Source of the DNA: Chitinophagales bacterium
GTDB lineage: Bacteria > Bacteroidota > Bacteroidia > Chitinophagales > UBA2359
DNA: 64,000 nucleotides
Direction of reading: 5' to 3'
Assembly (NCBI GenBank): GCA_041392475.1
Contig: JAWKLZ010000001.1
Coordinates: 3,038,001-3,102,000, forward strand
Shown: piece by piece, positions 44,321 through 54,689 of the stretch
How positions within the stretch are numbered: position 1 is the stretch's first letter
How the letters are laid out: the number at the start of each line of letters is the position of its first letter
The notes under the pieces: generated by a model
Told to the model about the DNA's origin: nothing
Seen by the model: only the letters and a program-made list of their open reading frames with translations
Database searches by the model: none
Position numbers and translations under genes: made by a program

Positions 44321-45563
44321 GAAGCAGGAACATTGACCACAAATGCCGAAACGATTTGTGCGGGTGGAAACATTGAAGTGGGTGCAACAGGTAATCAAAC
44401 TGAGAGCAGCTATCTTCAATACTATTTCCTCTACTCACAAGACAATCTCAACAACACTACTTTTGCTGCCAGCTCTGTAAATGGCGTATTTAGTGGCTTT
44501 GTAGCGGGGGATTATTTGGTGTGTAGCTACAATGAGTGTGCGGATTGTACTCCTAATCCGTCTCCTATTACTACCAACCTCAATGACATCTACCAAACAG
44601 GCACGATTCAAGACGGTTGTTTTGACATAGAATGTACAACGATTAACATTCCCGAAACCTTTGAACCAAATATTGCAGGTTCTGGACAGGTGACAGGCAC
44701 GAACAATGTTGGTCAGAATATTTTCATTGCAGAAGTATGCGGCGGTACAGCTCCTTTCGATATTGACTTTGTGTTGTCGGGCGGTTTTGCAACGGTCAAT
44801 GATTATCCTTCCGAAAATGCGGGTTGTCTGAACTACCAAATTGTGTATGGCAATGGTGTTGAGTGGACGCTTACGGTGACGGATGCCAACAATTGCAGCA
44901 ATGAATCTGTGCTTTTCACAAATGACGGATTGCCTTCCAATCCATTGCCTCAAATTGTGGGTTTTGAAGTGGGTTTGGAAACTTGTGTAGGCGATGCCGA
45001 TGGATTTATTAGCATTGAAGTGGCTGGCGGAGAGGATAGTTGTGGTGAATATACCTATAATTGGTCGGGACCCAATGGCTTCAATACTTCTATTTCAAAC
45101 CTTTCAACAGGAAATGAAATAACAGGTTTGGCATTGGGTTTTTACAATGTCATCGTGACCGATTGTGTGGGAACGACTGCTACTGAAGACATCTTTGTGG
45201 GGCGAAAAACAGGCAGAGGACGTGGACGAGGCGGCTGCAAAACATCGGGTAAGGATGGCGAAAACTTCAATGGGAATGAAAACCTAAAGGTTTTTCCAAA
45301 TCCTTTTGCAGACTACACAGCCATAGAATTCAGCCTTCCACAAACTTCAAAGGTTTGGTTGTCGGTTTACTCTATAGATGGTCGAAAAGTGGCGGAAATA
45401 TTGATGGGTGAAGCGATTGAAGGAAATACTACACAGCGAATGGGATTTGATGCGAAAGGGCTGCAAAGTGGGTTGTATCTGTTGGAACTGAAGACCGAGT
45501 CGGGTTTACGCCAACAGCAGCAGTTGATAGTGGTGAAGTAATGGTATGTATTTTTTGAATGAC

Positions 45564-45598
45564 AAAAGCCCAAGCGTTTGAAAATGCTTGGGCTTTTT
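45564..45598 (+). terminator. Strong intrinsic terminator
   Basis: AAAAGCCCAAGC (45564-45575) pairs perfectly with GCTTGGGCTTTT (45586-45597), followed by T. It ends the adhesin gene and isolates the kinase gene. Confidence 0.9.
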
Positions 45599-45651
45599 AT
45601 TTTTATGTTTTATCTTCGTTTTTCAAGAAAACAATTATAAACTAAGTGTTT

Positions 45652-48495
45652 ATGAATTCCATCCCCCAAGTCATTCAAGAGTTAGAACAACAACTCGCCC
45701 AAACCGAAGGATTGTCGAGTGCGCCCCTATTGATAGAGTTGTATCGACTCTACGGCTCGAATGGAGCCTATGACAAATCTATAGAATGTGCAGAAAAGCT
45801 TTTGCACCTCGGCGAAAAACATCAAAATGACCAATTGAAGATAGAAGGTCTGTTGGCTTTTGCCAAAATGGAATGTACCAAACAAGCATTTGACAAAACA
45901 CATGCCTATCTCAACGAGGTCAGACTCCTCAACGAAAAGGTGCAAGACCGAAAAACTTGGCTGATTTTTCACCAATTGAAGGGAGATATTTACCAAAAAC
46001 AGAGACAGTTTGATGATGCCCAAAAGCACCTTGAACAGTTATTAATATTGGCGACTGAAGAGGATTTGATGATGAAAGTCCATGCTTACCAATTGTTGGG
46101 AGGTGTTCAGCAAATGACAGGTAATTTTGACCAAGCACTTCAAAATCAGTTCAAAGCACTGAAATTGATAGAAAGTGTAGTCGATAAGCAGCTGAGCCAC
46201 AAAAAAATGATGGGCATTTTGTTGATCAATATAGCCACGCTTTACCTCCATCAAAATGATGCCTTTGATAAAGAAACAACAGACTTGGCTGATGTCATCC
46301 ATTATTTAGAGAAAGCCAAAAAAATCGCTACCGAAATTGAACACCCACAACTTTTAACCGAGATTTCGGTACAATTGGGGCGAATAGAGATGGATAGAAA
46401 AAACTATGATACGGCATTGCAGCATTTTCACTCTGCCCTCCAACTCGCCAAAACGTTCAATAATCCTTACATTCTACTGTATTGCAGCATGGATATAGCC
46501 AATATTCACAAGTTGAAAAACGAATTAGATACTGCATTGATTCATTATACATCTGCCTTAGACTTGTCTTTGAAACTAAACAATCAGTCAATGGCTCTTG
46601 CTTGTTACATTAACTTGGCAAGTTATTGGCACAATAAACAACACTTGCAACAGGCGATGGATTATGCACAACAGGCTTTGGATTTAGCCCAAACTCTCCA
46701 AAGCCCCGATAAGTCCTTGACCATTTACCAACTCATGGCATCTATCCACAAAGCACTCGGCAATACGGATGAAGTATTCGACTATCTACAAAAATACATT
46801 GGCTTGAAAGACAAACTGTTTACCAACGAAAAACAGAAAAATATGGTCGAAATGCAAACTCGCTACGAAACCGAGAAGAGAGAGCAAGAGGCCCAACAAC
46901 TGCGGGAATTGGAGGAAATGAAAGGTCGCTTTTTTTCACAAATCACCCACGAATTTCGCACTCCATTGACCCTCATTTTGGGGCCAATTCAACAGTTACT
47001 TCAAAATACCCAAAACATCAGCCCGACACAACTTCAAAACCGATTGACTTTGGTAGAGCGAAACGGACAACGCTTGATGAACTTGGTCAATCAACTGCTC
47101 GACCTCTCCAAATTGGAATCGGGCAAAATGACCATTCAAACGAAACATGGTGATGTGGTCGATTTTGTGAATGACGTTGTTACCAACTTTCAATCACTTG
47201 CCCAGCAGCAAAATATTCACCTTCATTTTGAGACATCCTTACCTCAATTGAGCGCTCATTTTGATGTGGACAAACTCGAAAAAATCCTCTACAACCTGCT
47301 TTCCAATGCTTTGAAATTTACGCCTTCAAAAGGAAAAATCACCCTTCAACTGCAAAACCTACACACTAGTACCACCCATACATCGCTGCAAATCACCCTG
47401 CTAGATACAGGCAAAGGCATTGCAGCCTCTCAACTTCCCTACATTTTTGACCGCTTTTACCAAGCAGACAATAGCAACATTCGGCAAGCAGAAGGTTCAG
47501 GAGTCGGTTTATCCTTGGTCAAAGAACTGCTCGAATTGCAGGGCGGAAGCATTGAAGTACAGTCCAAAATAGGTGAAGGAACAACTTTTACCTTCCAACT
47601 GCCCTTAGAATTGGCATCCAACATTGCCGCTTTACCCCAACAAAATCTGCCAACTGCTCACACTTTTGCACCTACACTTCAAAGCCCAACGATTGTTACT
47701 CCATCCAAAACTTCAACGGTAGCTGCGAAAACACCTAAAAATGTGTCTAAAAACATAGTTTTAGTGGTAGAAGACAATGCCGATATGCAGACCTATATCG
47801 AAAGTATTTTGTCGCCTCAATACGAAGTTTTACAGGCAATGAATGGAGAAGATGGCGTAGAAATGGCGTTGGAGCAAATTCCCGACCTCATTGTAAGTGA
47901 TGTGATGATGCCCCAAAAAGATGGTTATACCCTCTGCAAAGAACTCAAATCCAATGAAAAAACCAACCACATTCCCATCATTCTCCTAACCGCCAAAGCT
48001 GCCCTCAACAGCCGTCTCGAAGGTTTGCAGCAAGGCGCAGATGTGTATCTTTCCAAACCATTCAGCCCTGAAGAACTGCTGCTCAACATCGAAAATCAAA
48101 TCAAAGTACGCCAACAACTCCAAGAAAAATACACCCAAATTTTAGAAACTACAAAAAAAGAAGAAGTTCCAGTTTCTATCACTGATCCTTTCCTTCAAAG
48201 GCTTATCGAAACTATCGAATCACATCTCAATGACTTTGAACTAAGTGTGGAGCAGTTGAGTCAATATATGTTTATGAGCCGCCAACAAATCCACCGCAAA
48301 CTACACGCACTTACCAACTATTCGACTTCCGAATTTATCCGCCTTCTTCGCCTCAAAAAAGCCAAAACCCTACTGGAGAGCAAACAACACAACATCACTG
48401 AAATCGCTTATGAAGTGGGTTTCAGTTCGCCTTCTTATTTCAGCAGAGCATTTGTAAAGCAGTTTGGGGTATCGCCGAGTAAGTGGGTTGGGTAA
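45652..48495 (+). CDS. Hybrid sensor: TPR-histidine kinase-receiver-AraC protein
   Basis: 947 residues, soluble one-piece signalling protein. TPR-like repeats (about 1-385), a coiled coil, HisKA with phospho-acceptor His433 (ITHEFRTPL), HATPase_c (N-box NLLSNALKF, DTGKGI, GSGVGLSLV), a receiver domain (VVEDNAD; phospho-Asp750 in VSDVMMP; Lys in LSKPF), and a C-terminal AraC HTH (about 850-947). It resembles Bacteroidota hybrid two-component systems but senses with cytoplasmic TPRs rather than a periplasmic propeller. A GTG two codons earlier is a less likely start. Targets unknown; the T9SS adhesin upstream is separated by a terminator. Confidence 0.92.
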   Translation: MNSIPQVIQELEQQLAQTEGLSSAPLLIELYRLYGSNGAYDKSIECAEKLLHLGEKHQNDQLKIEGLLAFAKMECTKQAFDKTHAYLNEVRLLNEKVQDRKTWLIFHQLKGDIYQKQRQFDDAQKHLEQLLILATEEDLMMKVHAYQLLGGVQQMTGNFDQALQNQFKALKLIESVVDKQLSHKKMMGILLINIATLYLHQNDAFDKETTDLADVIHYLEKAKKIATEIEHPQLLTEISVQLGRIEMDRKNYDTALQHFHSALQLAKTFNNPYILLYCSMDIANIHKLKNELDTALIHYTSALDLSLKLNNQSMALACYINLASYWHNKQHLQQAMDYAQQALDLAQTLQSPDKSLTIYQLMASIHKALGNTDEVFDYLQKYIGLKDKLFTNEKQKNMVEMQTRYETEKREQEAQQLRELEEMKGRFFSQITHEFRTPLTLILGPIQQLLQNTQNISPTQLQNRLTLVERNGQRLMNLVNQLLDLSKLESGKMTIQTKHGDVVDFVNDVVTNFQSLAQQQNIHLHFETSLPQLSAHFDVDKLEKILYNLLSNALKFTPSKGKITLQLQNLHTSTTHTSLQITLLDTGKGIAASQLPYIFDRFYQADNSNIRQAEGSGVGLSLVKELLELQGGSIEVQSKIGEGTTFTFQLPLELASNIAALPQQNLPTAHTFAPTLQSPTIVTPSKTSTVAAKTPKNVSKNIVLVVEDNADMQTYIESILSPQYEVLQAMNGEDGVEMALEQIPDLIVSDVMMPQKDGYTLCKELKSNEKTNHIPIILLTAKAALNSRLEGLQQGADVYLSKPFSPEELLLNIENQIKVRQQLQEKYTQILETTKKEEVPVSITDPFLQRLIETIESHLNDFELSVEQLSQYMFMSRQQIHRKLHALTNYSTSEFIRLLRLKKAKTLLESKQHNITEIAYEVGFSSPSYFSRAFVKQFGVSPSKWVG

Positions 48496-48608
48496 AAATG
48501 TAACACCAGTGAAAAAACACGCAACATACGTGCAAGACCTTCCTTTTTATTAGCCTTAATTTTGTGGTTGTCAATGTGATTCATCCTACACACTAAACCC
48601 CCAAAATT

Positions 48609-49022
48609 ATGCTGCAACAATCTGCTACTGCCCAGAAAAAATTAGATATCTCGTCTTGCAAAGAAGTTTTTTTGAAAAAACTCAACCAAATCGTCCTAAA
48701 AAACATCAAAAGCGAAGACCTAAACATAGAACTATTGGCACAAAAAATGGCTATAAGCCGAAGCCAACTACACCGCAACTTGAAGAAATTTACCCGCCTA
48801 TCCGCTTCTAATTATGTTCGTAGATTCCGCCTAAAAATTGCTTCTAAACTGCTTACCAAACCCATCAACTCCATCAGCCAAATAGCCTACAAAGTGGGTA
48901 TCTACAACCTCTCTTATTTCTCCAAGTCCTTCAAAGAAGAATTTGGGAAAACACCCATAGAATTTTATGAGTTTCACAATCAACAAAATAAACATTTTTT
49001 CAGAGCAAACAAAAACTACTGA
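48609..49022 (+). CDS. Stand-alone AraC-type HTH regulator
   Basis: 137 residues consisting of the AraC DNA-binding domain (first HTH LLAQKMAISRSQLHRNL; second ISQIAYKVGIYNLSYFSKSF, then FGKTPIEF). Not a member of the IPTL-linked group: leader and sequence differ. It resembles the C-terminal domain of the hybrid kinase 110 bp upstream and could have split from such a protein. Function unknown. Confidence 0.8.
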   Translation: MLQQSATAQKKLDISSCKEVFLKKLNQIVLKNIKSEDLNIELLAQKMAISRSQLHRNLKKFTRLSASNYVRRFRLKIASKLLTKPINSISQIAYKVGIYNLSYFSKSFKEEFGKTPIEFYEFHNQQNKHFFRANKNY

Positions 49023-49133
49023 TTGTAGGAAAGTAAGCGTACTTAGTGAAAGGTATGGTAGCAGGCAATTTTATAGTGTGTGTGGATACAAAAACAATTG
49101 TGAAGGTACAAAATTGCCTGCCCATCCTTTTAA

Positions 49134-49156
49134 GGAACTGCGAGTTCCATTTTTTC
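49134..49156 (+). terminator. Short intrinsic terminator
   Basis: GGAACT-GCG-AGTTCC followed by ATTTTTTC, downstream of the AraC gene; a 12-bp inverted repeat (GCAGGCAATTTT, 49061-49072 and 49110-49121) lies just before it. Confidence 0.5.
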
Positions 49157-49253
49157 AAAAAGAAATGAAAGACATGGAAGTACAGTATCTCCAATCTTGC
49201 ATACAACAAAAAAAAAATCAGGTCTGGGGGGACTTGATATTGGTAAAAAAACA

Positions 49254-49288
49254 GCCCAAGTATGATTTGAATACTTGGGCATTTTTTA
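49254..49288. terminator. Bidirectional intrinsic terminator
   Basis: GCCCAAGTAT (49254-49263) pairs with ATACTTGGGC (49271-49280); T6 follows on the plus strand and T7 on the minus strand. It serves the AraC gene and the convergent pgsA. Confidence 0.88.
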
Positions 49289-49307
49289 TGGATATTTGTT
49301 TGATCTT

Positions 49308-49901
49308 TTATTGAGAATCCGCTTGTTCTCGTTTTTTTGTCACATATTCCAACACCTTACGAATGTAGTCAAAACCAGAACTAATGGTCAAAAAGGTAGC
49401 AATGAGCAGTAAAATATAGGTGATGCCCCACAGCAAATCATAAGGAACCCAATCCCAATTCAAGATAGAGAGTTGTCCGCAAAGCAATACGCCCATAATC
49501 GCTGCAAAGGTGAAGGTAGTTTTGACCTTACCCCAAAAATAGGCAGGGACAGCCAAACCTTCAATGGCGGCAAAAATGCGTAATCCCATCACCAAAAATT
49601 CCCTTCCAATAATCAACAAAGTCATCCAAGCAGGAATCCAGCCTTTGAGTGAAAGCATGACCAACACTGTGGCTACGAACACTTTGTCGGCGGTAAAATC
49701 CAAAAATGCTCCAAGGTTCGAGACCAATTTTTTCTTGCGAGCCCAATAACCATCCAAATAATCACTGAGCATTGCCCAACAAACTACTATCATCAAGAAC
49801 AAATAGTTGTATTCCCAATTCCCTTCAAGCAATAGAAAAAAGGGAGCTACGTATATTCTTGATAAGCTGAGGTGGTCAGCAGTATTGAGCCGTATATTCA
49901 T
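49308..49901 (-). CDS. pgsA: CDP-diacylglycerol--glycerol-3-phosphate 3-phosphatidyltransferase
   Basis: 197 residues, several membrane helices. The CDP-alcohol phosphotransferase motif D-x2-DG-x2-AR-x8-G-x3-D-x3-D is complete: Asp47, Asp50, Gly51, Ala54, Arg55, Gly64, Asp68, Asp72. It makes phosphatidylglycerophosphate from CDP-diacylglycerol in the inner membrane, the committed step to phosphatidylglycerol. Other CDP-alcohol transferases share the motif, so substrate is inferred from overall similarity. The first 17 codons and upstream region are repeated at 57435-57736, which bounds the neighbouring 7.5-kb segment. Confidence 0.85.
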   Translation of the reverse strand: MNIRLNTADHLSLSRIYVAPFFLLLEGNWEYNYLFLMIVVCWAMLSDYLDGYWARKKKLVSNLGAFLDFTADKVFVATVLVMLSLKGWIPAWMTLLIIGREFLVMGLRIFAAIEGLAVPAYFWGKVKTTFTFAAIMGVLLCGQLSILNWDWVPYDLLWGITYILLLIATFLTISSGFDYIRKVLEYVTKKREQADSQ

Positions 49902-49975
49902 GTAAAAAGGATGCGGTGTTGGTAATCTAAAAAATCCAAAGATGCGTTTTTTTAATAACAGTTTTGAATTTTGAA
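49851..49975. repeat. 125-bp direct repeat bounding the CHAT module 2 segment (left copy)
   Basis: Covers the first 17 codons of pgsA and ~75 bp upstream. The right copy is 57435-57736 once the 167-bp MITE and its duplicated target are removed, again 125 bp with only about 7-9 differences. Both copies are in the same orientation. Confidence 0.85.
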
Positions 49976-50190
49976 CACAGATTTTGCAGATATTTCAGAT
50001 TTCACTGATAAACAATTTTTTAGATAGTTGAAACATTGAAGAATGAACACATATTTGTTTGTTTATCAAATTTTTATGTTTAGAACTGTGAAATGCAAGA
50101 AGTCTAAAAATTCCATTAAAAAATATATCAAAATATATTATTTTTACCCTTTCGTCATTCAAGCCTTCAACTTCAACTGCAAAATGCGAA

Positions 50191-53100
50191 ATGTCTAAAG
50201 ATATTAACACAATACCCTCGCAACTGAGTTTACACCAAGCCAAAGTTCTTCTCTGCGAAGCTAAAACTGCCTCAACAGAAAAAGATGATGATAAAGCCAT
50301 AGAACTATTGACTAAAGTGGTCACAGTTTTTGAAGTGCATGAAGCATGGGAGGAATTTATGGAAACTTCTAATGAGTTGGCTTTGGTTTATTTAGAACGC
50401 TCAAGCCTTTCTGATGCCATGCAAATTGTAGAGTATGCGCTCAAAATATATCAGAAAAAATGTTCGCATCTCATTGAATGGAGCTACCATTTATATAATA
50501 GAAAATCAAAAATACTAGCTTTACAAGCAAAATTTAGTGAGAGTATTCCTTATTTGCTTAAGGCAAAAGAGATAATCGAACAAAGACAACTGAGCGAGTT
50601 GTTTTTAATTGACAACCTAATCGAACAGGCTGATTACCATATATTGATGCGTAATTATGCACAAGCTTATCAATTATTAGATGATGCTGCAAAATTATTG
50701 AATACACATCAGAATGAACGGCTTTTAATGTATTTTTATGGTGTCCAAGCAAGTTTAGAATTTTATCAATCTAATTATTTGCTATCCAAACAATTGTATG
50801 ACAAAAGTCTTGAGGTATGTATTCGTAATAACTTTGAAAAAAAGTCCTATCTTTATTTTCGTATCGCAACCATACATCAAATCTTAGGCAACAGACAAGA
50901 TTCGATCAAAATATATTTAGAATTAATTGAATATTATAATATTCAATCTAAAGATGGGTTCAACAATAAGGTAAAAAGAGAATTAGCTCAGGTATTTTCC
51001 TACATGGGACGAGCTCTAATGAGCTTAGGGGACTTCACACAAGCACTTCATTATTTTGAAAGAGCAATCCTATTTTATGAGCAAACTGGCGAAGGTACTA
51101 ATTCATTAATAAATTTATGCCTCATTGATATTGCTTATATCTATGGTAAACAAAATAACTATGCCAAGCAAATTGAATACTGTGAGAAAGCTCTAGAAAG
51201 ACATCAAAACACGACAGAGAATAAAAATGCTTATTCTTCAGCAATTTATAGAAACCTTGCCAAAGCTTATATGAATGTCAATGAAATGAATAAATCATTG
51301 ATTTATTATGAAAAAGCATTGGCTATAGACATACAAATATTAGGAAAAAATAACACGCTCACAATTAATAGTTATAGTGATTTAGGGGCATATTGGACAA
51401 AAAATAGGCGATATTCAAAAGGCTTGAAGTACCTCTATAAAGCCCTAAAAAAGTATAAAAATAAGTTCGGACATACACATGAAAATATTGCAGATACAAA
51501 TGCTCAGATTGCAGACAATTTTCACCAACAAAGAAAACTAAAAAAAGCCTTAAAACACTATCAATTGGCTTTGACGGCTGATGTACCCGATTACCAAGAA
51601 ACCAATTTTTACCACCTCCCCGATGTAAGACAATGTATTTTCCTATCAGGATATTATTTCTTGAAAGTATTAGCAGGAAAAGCAAACGCACTTTTTGACT
51701 ATGCTCTACATTTAGAAAAAAAGAACTTCTCCAAAGCCACCAAAGCCTTAAAAGCCAGTTTGAATACCTGTCAATTGGCTGCAGATTATCTACAACAACT
51801 ACACAAAACACTTAAAGTAGAAGACTCCAAATTGATTTTGGGAGAGGTGATGCCGCCTATTTATCAGCAAGCTGTAAAAACTATTTTACTCTTAGCCAAT
51901 CGTTTAGCCGCAGATTCTATTTTGGAACAAGCATTCACCTTTCACGAACTGGCAAATGCACTCTTATTGCGTTCTTCTATGCAAGAAAGCGATGCAAAAA
52001 TGAGTACTTCTATTGATTCCGATTTATTGAAGCAAGAAAGAGATTTAAGAAATCAAATTGAAGTCTATCTTCAAAAAATACAAAAAGAAGAAGCAAAAGG
52101 GCTTCAAAAAGATATGAATAAGCTCAAAGAATGGAAACAAAGTCATTTCCATGAACTGCTCAAACACCAGGCACTCATTGAACAATTTGAAAAGGAGTAC
52201 CCCGAATATTACCAGTTCAAGTACAACCTCCAAACGGTTTCTGTTGCAACCCTCCAAAAAGACTTAACCGAAGATACAGTCATGATTAGCTATTTCATTG
52301 GAATAGAAAAGGGCTATATTTTTGCAGTCACTTCGGACGAATATGAAATTGTTCCCTTTGAAATACCTAAAGATTTCGACCAACAAATCGAAAACTATTT
52401 GAGCAGCATTCACGCCCAGAGCATAAGCGATTTCATTCCGATGTCCTACAATTTGTACTTCTTACTCATTGAACCCATCAGCTATTTGATTTTTGACCCA
52501 TTTGTAGGTAAGCCCAAAAATTTGGTTATCATTCCAAGTGCTGCCCTTAGTTATTTACCCTTCGAAACCCTTATTCGTGAAATTCCCTATACTGCTCAGC
52601 CTGCTTTTCACCAATTGGATTATCTCCTCCAACACTGCCAAATTCAATACCACTATTCTCCTACCTTATACCACCAATCATTGAAGAAAAAAGTACAAAA
52701 AAAATCTATTTTATCTTCAATAGAAAAATCAAATTCCATTGACTTCCTAGGTTTTGCGCCCATTTATACCAGTGACAAAGCAGCCACCCAAGAAGTCTTG
52801 AAAGGACTTGCTGAAAATTATGGTCATTGGGCGACTCGCTCCAATGCCCTACAAGATGGCACACTAGCCCCACTTCCTTTTTCGGAAAAAGAGGTACAAA
52901 ATATTGAAGGAATGTTTGCTGAAAAAGGATTGAAGGGACAAAGCTACCTCTACGATGCCGCTACCAAAGACCACTTCAAAGCCATTGCCGCTAATGCCAA
53001 ATACCTACACATTGCAGCTCATGGACTGACCAACGATGAATACCCCAAATTATCGGGCATTGTATTTCACCCTGCCAAAGAAGCTACTGAAATTCACGAC

Positions 53101-53433
53101 AGCGTTTTGTCAATGGGCGAAATGTACCAACTTCAATTGCGAGCAGATTTGGTGGTCTTGAGCAGTTGCGAAAGTGGGGTTGGCAAGTTGGCTAAGGGGG
53201 AGGGAATGATGGCAATGAATCGGGGGTTTTTATATGCGGGTGCAAAGAATGTGATTTACACCCTCTTCAAAGTGCTTGACAAACCAAGCAGCGAATTGTG
53301 TGAAGCTTTGTTTGAAGGAATTTTGGAGGGAAAATCGTATGCAGAGGCATTGCGATTGGCGAAGTTAACCCTAATTCAACGAACCGATATTGATCCTAAA
53401 TCATGGTCAGGTTTTGTGTTATTGGGGGCATAA
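50191..53433 (+). CDS. TPR-CHAT protein 3 (module 2)
   Basis: 1,080 residues. TPR repeats about 20-480, helical linker about 510-670, CHAT domain about 740-1080 with His944 (IAAHGLTND) and Cys993 (LSSCESGVGK). The C-terminal domain is close to the other two CHAT proteins; the TPR part is diverged and more AT-rich. It converges on the partner gene (4-bp gap) instead of heading the operon as in module 1. Cytoplasmic, probable regulated peptidase. Confidence 0.88.
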   Translation: MSKDINTIPSQLSLHQAKVLLCEAKTASTEKDDDKAIELLTKVVTVFEVHEAWEEFMETSNELALVYLERSSLSDAMQIVEYALKIYQKKCSHLIEWSYHLYNRKSKILALQAKFSESIPYLLKAKEIIEQRQLSELFLIDNLIEQADYHILMRNYAQAYQLLDDAAKLLNTHQNERLLMYFYGVQASLEFYQSNYLLSKQLYDKSLEVCIRNNFEKKSYLYFRIATIHQILGNRQDSIKIYLELIEYYNIQSKDGFNNKVKRELAQVFSYMGRALMSLGDFTQALHYFERAILFYEQTGEGTNSLINLCLIDIAYIYGKQNNYAKQIEYCEKALERHQNTTENKNAYSSAIYRNLAKAYMNVNEMNKSLIYYEKALAIDIQILGKNNTLTINSYSDLGAYWTKNRRYSKGLKYLYKALKKYKNKFGHTHENIADTNAQIADNFHQQRKLKKALKHYQLALTADVPDYQETNFYHLPDVRQCIFLSGYYFLKVLAGKANALFDYALHLEKKNFSKATKALKASLNTCQLAADYLQQLHKTLKVEDSKLILGEVMPPIYQQAVKTILLLANRLAADSILEQAFTFHELANALLLRSSMQESDAKMSTSIDSDLLKQERDLRNQIEVYLQKIQKEEAKGLQKDMNKLKEWKQSHFHELLKHQALIEQFEKEYPEYYQFKYNLQTVSVATLQKDLTEDTVMISYFIGIEKGYIFAVTSDEYEIVPFEIPKDFDQQIENYLSSIHAQSISDFIPMSYNLYFLLIEPISYLIFDPFVGKPKNLVIIPSAALSYLPFETLIREIPYTAQPAFHQLDYLLQHCQIQYHYSPTLYHQSLKKKVQKKSILSSIEKSNSIDFLGFAPIYTSDKAATQEVLKGLAENYGHWATRSNALQDGTLAPLPFSEKEVQNIEGMFAEKGLKGQSYLYDAATKDHFKAIAANAKYLHIAAHGLTNDEYPKLSGIVFHPAKEATEIHDSVLSMGEMYQLQLRADLVVLSSCESGVGKLAKGEGMMAMNRGFLYAGAKNVIYTLFKVLDKPSSELCEALFEGILEGKSYAEALRLAKLTLIQRTDIDPKSWSGFVLLGA

Positions 53434-53437
53434 GCCT

Positions 53438-54061
53438 CTATGCACTACGCCCTACAAAAAACATCCCCATCACTGTTTCTCGCTCGCCCGTCAATTTCCA
53501 ATAATAGCGACCAGGCACAAAATCCGATACATCTACTACAAACCCCTTCACCCCTTTCTCCACACCCCGTTCCTCCACAAGTTCCTGTTGATTGTTCTCA
53601 ATCACAAAACTTTGGTTATTGGCCAAAGGTTTTTCAAATTGAATGACCAACTCTGCTTCCACATCCAAGCCATTCTTAGGCGCAATCAATCCAAAAGTAG
53701 TGCTCCTACTCGCTTGCCACAAAACCGCCTCATAATTCGGAACAGGCAGAAAAAATTGGCTCAAGCCATCAATCGTCTCATTCACCTTATCGGTCAAAGA
53801 CTGCCATTTTTCCTTTAAAGAAGTATGGTTTAACTTTTTCTGCTTCAATTGCCAATGCGTTTCCATCTGCTGCAATTCCATTTTGAAGCGTTCGTCTCCA
53901 AACAAAGTTACTCCGCCATACAAATCCTCATAAAAAGCAATTTGGTTTTCGATAGCAGGCTCATCTTTACGAAGTTGAGTGAATGATTGAAGGTCTTTGT
54001 CTGACAATGTTCCTATAACATAGCCCTCTACCAATTTTGTTTTTTCATTTTCTGTCATCAT
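53438..54061 (-). CDS. Partner protein of ECF sigma/CHAT module 2
   Basis: 207 residues, homologous to 32849-33487 in layout. N-terminal anti-sigma-like helices (LVEGYVIGTLSDKDLQSF), then a beta domain with FLPVP (104-108), ASRST (117-121), NGLD, IENNQ and a C-terminal GRYYWKLTG. No membrane helix. It follows the ECF sigma gene by 61 bp and is convergent with the CHAT gene. Recurrence of the same trio with different gene orientation supports a functional unit. Confidence 0.68.
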   Translation of the reverse strand: MMTENEKTKLVEGYVIGTLSDKDLQSFTQLRKDEPAIENQIAFYEDLYGGVTLFGDERFKMELQQMETHWQLKQKKLNHTSLKEKWQSLTDKVNETIDGLSQFFLPVPNYEAVLWQASRSTTFGLIAPKNGLDVEAELVIQFEKPLANNQSFVIENNQQELVEERGVEKGVKGFVVDVSDFVPGRYYWKLTGERETVMGMFFVGRSA

Positions 54062-54122
54062 TGGATGATTAATCGTTAGTCAGCAAATCTTACAAATAAT
54101 ATACAATCTCGTTTCTTTCCTC

Positions 54123-54689
54123 TTAAATATCATCTCGTTTAAATTCCTTAGCCATCTGCGCTTGCAGTGCTTTGATACACCTTCTCTTTTGTGTCTTTAC
54201 AACATCTTGACTCTTATAGTTCAAGTCTTTTTGAATCGCCTCAATCGAGTATTGACGATAGAAAAAAAGGTATAAAATACGCTGGCAGGGATGCTGCATT
54301 TGTTTCAACAAGCGAGCAATCATCTTTTTTCTATCCATAGATTGCAGCATATCCTGCGCCCTTATTTCAGAAGATTCCGTAAATTCCAAAGGAGCATCAG
54401 AAGTAGTCTCTTTTCGTTGGCGCAGCTGCGACAAAAAAATGTTTTTACCTATCGCAAAAAGATAGGTTTTCAACTGACTTGTTAAATTCTCCAATTTTCC
54501 AGCCTTTGCATTTTTATACAAAGCAATAATGGCATCTTGAAAAATATCTACCGCATCTTCTTCACTGCAATTGTGCTTTTTCAATATCCAATGCACAAAA
54601 GAAGACCTAAATTCATCATACAATACATTGACCGCCTCTCTTTTACCAGCTTTGAAGTCTTGCAGCCAATCATTAAAGTCTTCTAACAT
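54123..54689 (-). CDS. ECF-type RNA polymerase sigma factor (module 2)
   Basis: 188 residues with region 2 (EEDAVDIFQDAIIALYKN) and region 4 (CQRILYLFFYRQYSIEAIQKDLNY). Same subfamily as the sigma factor at 33685. Upstream gene of the two-gene run sigma-partner. Confidence 0.87.
   Translation of the reverse strand: MLEDFNDWLQDFKAGKREAVNVLYDEFRSSFVHWILKKHNCSEEDAVDIFQDAIIALYKNAKAGKLENLTSQLKTYLFAIGKNIFLSQLRQRKETTSDAPLEFTESSEIRAQDMLQSMDRKKMIARLLKQMQHPCQRILYLFFYRQYSIEAIQKDLNYKSQDVVKTQKRRCIKALQAQMAKEFKRDDI

Larger units (their letters stand above)
37514..45541 (+). pseudogene. Giant beta-helix/repeat adhesin with T9SS sorting domain, broken by indels in its repeats
   Basis: Read with six single-base corrections this is one gene of about 2,675 codons. 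The signal peptide is residues 1-26. Two ~500-residue right-handed beta-helix regions follow, with DUF1565-like ends (WVAEGTYYPT, LDGDLNGDD) and 22-25-residue coils (YNNSAN..GGGMYN..NISQSTF). Then Ig/PKD-like domains, ~16 repeats of 69 residues, a region shared with 55749, a Gly/Arg linker and a T9SS type A tail (FPNPF ... SKVWLSVYSIDGRKVAEI). The frame breaks near 41086(+1), 41350(-1), 41709(+1), 42326(-1), 42769(+1) and 42929(-1); the net is zero. Without correction translation stops at 41134. Either real decay or assembly error in near-identical repeats. Confidence 0.8.
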
